This document shows, piece by piece, positions 55,753 through 64,000 of a stretch of DNA of 64,000 bases. Source of the DNA: Salinisphaera sp. Q1T1-3 (GTDB lineage: Bacteria; Pseudomonadota; Gammaproteobacteria; Nevskiales; Salinisphaeraceae); NCBI RefSeq assembly GCF_003602005.1, contig NZ_QZWD01000014.1, forward strand, positions 1-64,000, written 5' to 3'. Each line of letters begins with the position of its first letter. The first letter of the stretch is position 1. A program made the position numbers and the translations under genes. The notes under the pieces were generated by a model. That model saw only the letters and a list, made by a program, of their open reading frames with translations. It did not search any database and was not told the DNA's origin.

Positions 55753-57074
55753 GACGTCTCTCCTGCTGGCCGGGGCACGGCGGCGGACCTGGTCTCCGGC
55801 TTTATTCGTAGCATGAGCAGCGCAGCGGCGACGAAAAGCACGGCCTGGGCGATGAAGACGATGGCGTAGGCAGCATAGGGCCGCGCGACCAGATCGCCGA
55901 GCGTGTCGACACCGACCGTGCCGAGCAGCCCGCCCAGACCGAACGCCAATGCCTGGGCTGCCCCCCAGAGCCCGACCCGTGTGCCGGCACCGTCCGGCCC
56001 GCTCGAGCCGCCGGCCAGCCCCATCATCAGAGCGATGGCCGCGACCGCGAACCCGCCGTTGGCCATGCCGAGCACGAACACGGTCGGCCGCAGCGGCCAC
56101 GGCGGCCCACTCCACGCCGCCATCGCCAGACCGACCAGCGCCAGTGCCGAGGCACCGCAGCCGGCCACAGCCCAGCCACGCAGCGTGCCCACGCGGGGCA
56201 GCCCGATTCCGCTGGCCAAGGCACCGACACTCAGCATGCCGAGCAGTACGCCGCCGTGCTGCAGACCGGTGAGCTGAGTGGTCTGGCCCGGTGACATGCC
56301 GAACGCCCGGCCGGCGAACGGCTCGAGTATCAGATCCTGCATGCTGTAGGCCAGCATCGCCACGAACACGAAGACCGTGAACAGACGCGCCCGCGGATCG
56401 GCCCACGAGGCCGACAGCGCGCGACGGAAATCGCCCGGGACCGCGGGCTGTCGCGGCGCACCGACATCGGTTCGTGCCTCCACCCCGATCACCGCCAGAC
56501 CACTCAACGCCCAGCAGACGAGCGAGATCGCGGTGGCCACCAGAAACAGTCGCGGCATCGAGAACGGCTCGAGCAGTGCGCCCGCGACACCGGCCGTCAC
56601 GATGATGCCGAGGATCATCATCAGCCAGACCACCGCAGCAGCGGCCCCGCGGCGTGCCGGAGCGACCTTGCGTGCCAACAGCGCCAACAGCGAGGTGCCG
56701 GCCGCACCGACCCCGCCACCGATCGCTACAAAGGCGATCACAGCCAGGGCGATACCGACCGCGACATGATGGGCCATCAGCCACGTGGCGCCCGCAGCGG
56801 CGATCGCGCCGAGCGCCAGCACGGCCATGCCGCCGACGATCCAGCGACTTCGACGCGGGGCACGATCCGATCCGTAGCCGAAGCGCGGCCGAGCGATCTG
56901 GACACCATAATGCAGCGCAACCAGTGCACCCGGCAGCACGGCCGGCAGTGCCAGCTCGACCACCATGACGCGATTGAGGGTGGCCGTGGTCAGCACGACG
57001 ATCGCGCCCAACGCGCTCTGCACCAGACCGAGCCGCACGATTGCCGGCCAGCCCAGACCGGCCTCGGCGTTCAA
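55749..57074 (-). CDS. PucC/LhaA/Bch2-family transporter
   Basis: 441 residues, TTG start overlapping the bchG stop (TTGA). Twelve membrane helices of the major facilitator superfamily. ALPGALVALHYGVQIARPRFGYGSDRAPRRSRWI and VWLMMILGIIVTAGVAGALLEPFSMPRLF fit the bch2/PucC/LhaA family, which supports light-harvesting complex or photosynthetic pigment assembly. The position between bchG and bchP is that of bch2 (orf428) in other purple bacteria. Confidence 0.88.
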   Translation of the reverse strand: MNAEAGLGWPAIVRLGLVQSALGAIVVLTTATLNRVMVVELALPAVLPGALVALHYGVQIARPRFGYGSDRAPRRSRWIVGGMAVLALGAIAAAGATWLMAHHVAVGIALAVIAFVAIGGGVGAAGTSLLALLARKVAPARRGAAAAVVWLMMILGIIVTAGVAGALLEPFSMPRLFLVATAISLVCWALSGLAVIGVEARTDVGAPRQPAVPGDFRRALSASWADPRARLFTVFVFVAMLAYSMQDLILEPFAGRAFGMSPGQTTQLTGLQHGGVLLGMLSVGALASGIGLPRVGTLRGWAVAGCGASALALVGLAMAAWSGPPWPLRPTVFVLGMANGGFAVAAIALMMGLAGGSSGPDGAGTRVGLWGAAQALAFGLGGLLGTVGVDTLGDLVARPYAAYAIVFIAQAVLFVAAALLMLRIKPETRSAAVPRPAGETS

Positions 57075-57943
57075 GACAGACCTCGGATCGCGACGGCCGT
57101 GATCATCATGCCGATGACATAGAGCGTGGTCCCCGTCGCGTTATACCAGGGCGCACGTGCCACCGGGTCGGCCATGAAACGTCGCATGAGCCCCCCCTGG
57201 GCGATGAGCAATGACGTGATCGCGGCCGCATAACCGGGCAGCTGCCAGGCCAGAAGCAGCCCGATCACCACAAGCTGGGCGCCGGCCATGACCAGACAGG
57301 CCAGCCTGGCGGCCCGCCGGATGCCGTAGCGAGCCGGGAGCGAGGCCACGCCCATCTCGCGATCTCCGGCCACGGCCTTGAAATCGTTGAGCGTCATGAT
57401 GCCGTGCGCGCCGATGCTGTAACACAGGGCCATCCACAGCACGGCCGAGCCGGGAAAACCGGCGCTCATCACGGCAGCCCCGGCAAACCAGGCCAGGCCC
57501 TCGTAGGACAGCGCGACGGCAGCGTTGCCATACCAACCGTCGCGCTTGAGCCGCAGCGGCGGCGTACTGTAAGCCCACGACAGAAACAGGCCGACACAGG
57601 CCGTACCGAACACCCACGGCCCGAGCGCGGCCGCCAGCAAGAGACTGGCCAGACTGAGCGCGATCGCCAGCAGGCAGGCGAGCCGCGGCGACAGTCGACC
57701 CGACGGAATGGGGCGTTCCGGCTGATTGATGGCATCGACGTGACGATCCTGCCAGTCGTTGATGACCTGGCTGCTGGCGCACAGCAACGGCCCCGCCAGT
57801 ATCACGCCGGCCACGAGCGGCAGCGGATCGGCGATGACCGACATGCCGGAGGACACGACGCCACAGGCATAGGCCCACATCGGCGCGAACCACGTGATCG
57901 GCTTCATCAGCTCGATGACGTCGGGGATACGGGGCGTGCTCAT
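57071..57943 (-). CDS. bchG: Bacteriochlorophyll synthase BchG
   Basis: 290 residues. UbiA-type prenyltransferase with about eight membrane helices: ELMKPITWFAPMWAYACGVVSSG, the first Asp-rich motif INDWQDRHVDAINQPERPIPSGR and the second one in LNDFKAVAGDREMGV. It attaches the geranylgeranyl tail to bacteriochlorophyllide a. First gene of the bchG-pucC-bchP-ccm gene run. Confidence 0.95.
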   Translation of the reverse strand: MSTPRIPDVIELMKPITWFAPMWAYACGVVSSGMSVIADPLPLVAGVILAGPLLCASSQVINDWQDRHVDAINQPERPIPSGRLSPRLACLLAIALSLASLLLAAALGPWVFGTACVGLFLSWAYSTPPLRLKRDGWYGNAAVALSYEGLAWFAGAAVMSAGFPGSAVLWMALCYSIGAHGIMTLNDFKAVAGDREMGVASLPARYGIRRAARLACLVMAGAQLVVIGLLLAWQLPGYAAAITSLLIAQGGLMRRFMADPVARAPWYNATGTTLYVIGMMITAVAIRGLS

Positions 57944-60207
<2,264 letters not shown>

Positions 60208-60208
<1 letters not shown>

Positions 60209-61764
60209 TGCAACTCTCGCTCTGGACTTATGAAGGCCCGCCGCATGTGGGCGCCATGCGTATCGCCACATCCATGCGCGACGTGCATCTGGTGCTGCAC
60301 GCCCCGCAGGGCGATACCTACGCCGATCTGTTGTTCACGATGATCGAGCGTCGGGATCATCGTCCGCCGGTGACCTACACCACCTTCAAGGAACGCGATC
60401 TCGGCGGCGACACCGCCAATCTGGTCACGCGTGCCCTGGCCGATGCCGCCGAACGCTTCAAGCCGCAGGTGTTGCTGGCCGGTGAATCCTGTACCGCCGA
60501 GCTGATCCAGGACCAGCCGGGCGCACTGGCTTCCGGCATGGATCTGCCCTGCCCGGTGGTACCGCTCGAACTGCCCGCCTATTCGAAGAAAGAGAACTGG
60601 GGGGCGGCCGAAACGTTCTACAAGATGGTACGCGGGCTGCTGACGCCGCACGCACCGGCACCGGGCACCCAGGCCAGCCCCATGCCGGATACGCGTCGCC
60701 CGCGGGCGAACGTACTCGGGCCCTCGGCGCTCGGGTTCCGTTGCCGGGACGACATCACCGAGATCGCGCGGCTGCTGTCGCTGATCGGCGTAGATGTCAA
60801 TCTCGTCGCCCCCGAAGGCGCTTCGCCGGCCGAGCTGCTGCGCATTCCCGAGGCCGATTTCAATATCTGCCTGTACCCGGAAGTCGCCAAGACCACGTGT
60901 CGCTGGCTCGAACGAACGTTCAAGCAGCCGACGGTCCATACGGTGCCGATCGGCATCGGCGCCATACGCGACTTCGCACGCGAGATCGGCGAGCTTACCG
61001 GTCTGGACGTCAGTCACGTCGTCGACCAGACCCATTCCCGTCTGCCCTGGTATTCGCGTTCGGTCGATTCGACCTATCTGACCGGCAAGCGGGTCTTCGT
61101 CTTCGGCGATGCCACCCACGCCATTGCTGCCGCGCGCATCGCGGTCGACGAACTCGGTTTCGAGCTGGTCGGCCTGGGCACCTACAGCCGCGAACTCGCA
61201 CGCGATGTGCGCGCTGCCGCCAAACAGTACGATCTGGATGCGCTGATCACCGACGACTATCTCGACGTCGAGCGCATGATCGAGGAACTGGCTCCGGAAC
61301 TGGTTCTCGGCACCCAGATGGAGCGACACATCGCCAAGCGTCGCGGCATCGGTTGCGCGGTGATCTCCGCGCCTTTCCATGTCCAGGATTGTCCGGCCCG
61401 GTATTCGCCACAGGTCGGTTTCGAGGGCGCGAACGTCATCTTCGATACCTGGGTGCACCCGCTGGTGATGGGCCTCGAGGAACACCTGCTCGGCATGTTC
61501 CGCGACGACTTCGAGTTCCACGACGATGCCACGGCATCGCATCTGGCCGCCGAGGGCGAAACCCGGACCGATGCCGCCACGACGCAACACGCTGCCAACG
61601 ACGCGCCGCCCTGGCACGCCGATGCCGAAGCCGAACTCAAGAAGATCCCCTTCTTCGTTCGTGGCAAGGCACGTCGCAACACAGAAGCGTATGCTCGAGA
61701 TCTGGCGTTGAGCGAAATCACGCTCGATACGCTCTACGAGGCCAAGGCCCACTTCAGCCGATGA
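60208..61764 (+). CDS. bchB: Dark-operative protochlorophyllide reductase subunit BchB
   Basis: 518 residues, ATG at 60208 overlapping the bchN stop by one base. Asp36 ([11 protein letters not shown]) is the unusual fourth cluster ligand shared with BchN. NifK-like domain, [38 protein letters not shown]. The C-terminal domain [21 protein letters not shown] binds near the active site. Confidence 0.97.
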
Positions 61765-64000
61765 GTCATACGAGCCGACATCAGCCTGTTTCCGAGCAAC
61801 CGATCCGGGTCGCGATCGTGACCATGGATCGTCATCTGACGGGTGCCGCCGAGCGTGCCGAGACCGCGCTGCAACAGGATCTGCCCGGTCTGACGCTCAA
61901 TCTTCACGCCGCCAGCGACTGGGAGCACAACCAGGCCGCGCTGACCGCATGTCGCGAGGATATCGCCCAGGCCGACATCGTGATCGCCTCCATGCTGTTC
62001 ATGGAGGATCACATCAACCCGGTGCTGGCCGACCTGCAGGCCCGGCGCGATGCCTGCGACGCCATCGTGGGCTGCATGTCGGCCGGGGAAGTGGTAAGGC
62101 TGACCCGTCTGGGCCGGCTGAACATGAGTGCCAAGCAGAGTGGCCCACTGGCGCTGATCAAACGCCTCAAGGGCGAGCGCAAGAAGACCGGCAACAGCTC
62201 GGGCGCCAAGCAGATGGCGATGCTGCGCCGTCTGCCGCGCATCCTGCGCTACATCCCCGGCACGGCCCAGGATCTGCGTGTCTACTTCCTGACACTGCAA
62301 TACTGGCTGGCCAGTTCGGACGAGAACCTGGCCGGCATGGTGCGCGTTCTGGTCAATCGCTACGCCGACGGACCGCGGCGCGCAGTCCGTGGCTACGTGA
62401 CCGCCGAGCCGCCGGCCGAGTATCCGGACGACGGGCTGTACCACCCGCGCCTGACGCACCGCATCACTGAAACGCCGAGTGATCTGCCCGCGCCCGAAGG
62501 ATGGGCCGCGACCGCGGTCCGGGGCACCGTGGGCCTGCTCGTCATGCGTTCGTATGTACTGGCCAACGACACCGGCCACTACGATGACGTCATCGCATCG
62601 CTCGAGGCCCGGGGATATCGCGTGGTGCCCGCCTTCGCCTGCGGTCTGGATGCCACCAACACGATCGAGGCGTTCTTCACCGACGCCGACGGCGAGCCGA
62701 TCATCGACGCGCTGGTGTCGCTGACCGGCTTCTCGCTCGTCGGTGGCCCGGCCTACAACGACTCCGAAGCCGCCCAGAATCTGCTCGCTCGTCTCGACGT
62801 GCCTTACATCGCCGCACACGCGCTGGAGTTCCAGAGCCTGACCCAGTGGCAGGATTCACAACGCGGTCTGATGCCGGTCGAAGCGACAATGAACGTGGCG
62901 ATTCCGGAAATCGACGGCGCCACCGGTTCGATCGTGTTCGGCGGCCGTCACGACGGCAAGCAGGCCATGAGCGGCCATCCCGAGCGTATCGAACGGCTGA
63001 CCGCGCGCGTCGACCGGCTCATCGCGCTGCGCCAACGTCCGGTCGCCGAGCGTCGGGTGGCGATCACGCTGTTCGGCTTTCCGCCGAATGCCGGCAACGT
63101 CGGAACCGCTGCTTTCCTGTCGGTATGGGCCTCGCTGCATGCCACTCTGGGTTCACTGGCCGAGGCCGGTTACGACGTCGTCGTGCCGGAATCCGTCGAT
63201 GCGCTGCGCGAGGCCGTTATCCAGGGCAATGCGGCCACCCACGGCACCACGGCCAACGTGCACGACTGGATCACGGTCGACGACCACATCAGCCGCGAGA
63301 CGCATCTGGCCGAGATCGAGGCAGCCTGGGGCGCTGCCCCCGGCCGCCATAACAGCGACGGACGACAGATTCAGATTCTGGGGGCGCGATTCGGCAACGC
63401 CTTCATCGGCGTCCAGCCCGCCTTCGGCTACGAAGGCGATCCGATGCGGCTGCTGTTCGAGCAGGGCTTTGCGCCCACGCATGCCTTCTCTGCCTTCTAT
63501 CGCTGGCTGCGCGAGGACTTCGGCGCCGATGCCGTACTCCATTTCGGGACCCACGGCGCACTGGAATTCATGCCCGGTAAGCAGGCCGGCCTGACGGGTG
63601 CCTGTTGGCCGGATCGTCTCATCGGCGACCTGCCCAACGTCTATCTTTACGCTGCCAACAACCCTTCCGAGGGGACGCTGGCCAAACGCCGCGCGGCGGC
63701 GACGCTGATCAGCTACATGACGCCGCCGCTCGCCCAGGCCGGGCTGTATCGCGAGCTGATCGATCTCAAGGACAGCGTGTCGCGATGGCGTGCCTGCGGC
63801 CCGGACGACGTCGCCGAGGCAACACGCCTGGCCGAACTGATCCAGAGCCAAGCCGCCGCCCTGGACCTGACGGCGGCCGAGCCGGCCTGGGCCGAGCCCG
63901 GCGCGCCGATCGCACGTCTGACCGAACAGCTGCGCGAACTCGAAGGCACCTATATTCCGGACGGTCTGCACGTGCTGGGCCAGGCACCGGAAACAGCGCG
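61761..64000 (+). CDS. bchH: Magnesium chelatase subunit BchH (partial, runs off the window)
   Basis: ATG at 61761 overlapping the bchB stop (ATGA); about 746 residues of an expected 1200 are present. [68 protein letters not shown]-type strings, [17 protein letters not shown] and [25 protein letters not shown] are diagnostic. It binds protoporphyrin IX for Mg insertion by BchID. Downstream genes (bchL and bchM usually follow) are outside the window. Confidence 0.97.
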   Translation, partial: MSHTSRHQPVSEQPIRVAIVTMDRHLTGAAERAETALQQDLPGLTLNLHAASDWEHNQAALTACREDIAQADIVIASMLFMEDHINPVLADLQARRDACDAIVGCMSAGEVVRLTRLGRLNMSAKQSGPLALIKRLKGERKKTGNSSGAKQMAMLRRLPRILRYIPGTAQDLRVYFLTLQYWLASSDENLAGMVRVLVNRYADGPRRAVRGYVTAEPPAEYPDDGLYHPRLTHRITETPSDLPAPEGWAATAVRGTVGLLVMRSYVLANDTGHYDDVIASLEARGYRVVPAFACGLDATNTIEAFFTDADGEPIIDALVSLTGFSLVGGPAYNDSEAAQNLLARLDVPYIAAHALEFQSLTQWQDSQRGLMPVEATMNVAIPEIDGATGSIVFGGRHDGKQAMSGHPERIERLTARVDRLIALRQRPVAERRVAITLFGFPPNAGNVGTAAFLSVWASLHATLGSLAEAGYDVVVPESVDALREAVIQGNAATHGTTANVHDWITVDDHISRETHLAEIEAAWGAAPGRHNSDGRQIQILGARFGNAFIGVQPAFGYEGDPMRLLFEQGFAPTHAFSAFYRWLREDFGADAVLHFGTHGALEFMPGKQAGLTGACWPDRLIGDLPNVYLYAANNPSEGTLAKRRAAATLISYMTPPLAQAGLYRELIDLKDSVSRWRACGPDDVAEATRLAELIQSQAAALDLTAAEPAWAEPGAPIARLTEQLRELEGTYIPDGLHVLGQAPETA

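Overview
The window is high-GC DNA from a phototrophic gammaproteobacterium. Typical gammaproteobacterial neighbourhoods are rpoE-rseA-rseB-mucD, lepA-lepB-rnc-era-recO-pdxJ, sdhCDAB with sdhE-ygfX, and a System I ccm operon. The right end is part of a photosynthesis gene cluster: bchP, a pucC-type transporter, bchG, bchF, bchN, bchB and bchH. The species cannot be named from the sequence. Acidic, GC-rich proteins would fit a halotolerant or marine lineage, but that is only inference.

Positions 1-7018 are an accessory island that reads as an integron gene-cassette array with no integrase (a cluster of attC sites). Six reading frames, all on the minus strand, are separated by attC recombination sites of 60-103 bp. 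One cassette gene is an Abi_C-type abortive-infection protein, one carries a HEPN-like RX4H motif and one has a nuclease-like patch. Five further cassettes hold the same roughly 240-bp sequence with no conserved reading frame. Positions 7019-7591 hold nothing I recognise.

Positions 7592-30700 are housekeeping genes: lolD-lolC, the agmatine pathway pair aguA-aguB, mfd, a LysR regulator broken by a 273-bp MITE, a tautomerase, a tightly overlapping block (MTI phosphorylase-hpt-mscS-nagZ-CYTH), rlmD-unknown-cysM, and pdxJ-recO-era-rnc-DUF4845-lepB-lepA. Positions 30800-34880 are the sigma-E envelope stress operon, with a candidate self-activated promoter upstream. A frameshifted alpha/beta hydrolase, ygfX and sdhE follow, then sdhCDAB led by an SDHAF4-like assembly factor gene (37379-41102).

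Positions 41209-47857 carry ygfZ, lysS, prfB (with the classical programmed +1 frameshift), an OmpA-family porin with promoter and terminator, a small unknown gene and gluQ. Positions 47882-54565 are ccmABCDEFGHI on the minus strand. Directly upstream, in the same orientation and with start/stop overlaps, lie bchP, the pucC-type gene and bchG, so late bacteriochlorophyll synthesis and cytochrome c maturation appear transcriptionally linked. bchF-bchN-bchB-bchH run the other way from a shared 472-bp intergenic region; bchH runs off the window.
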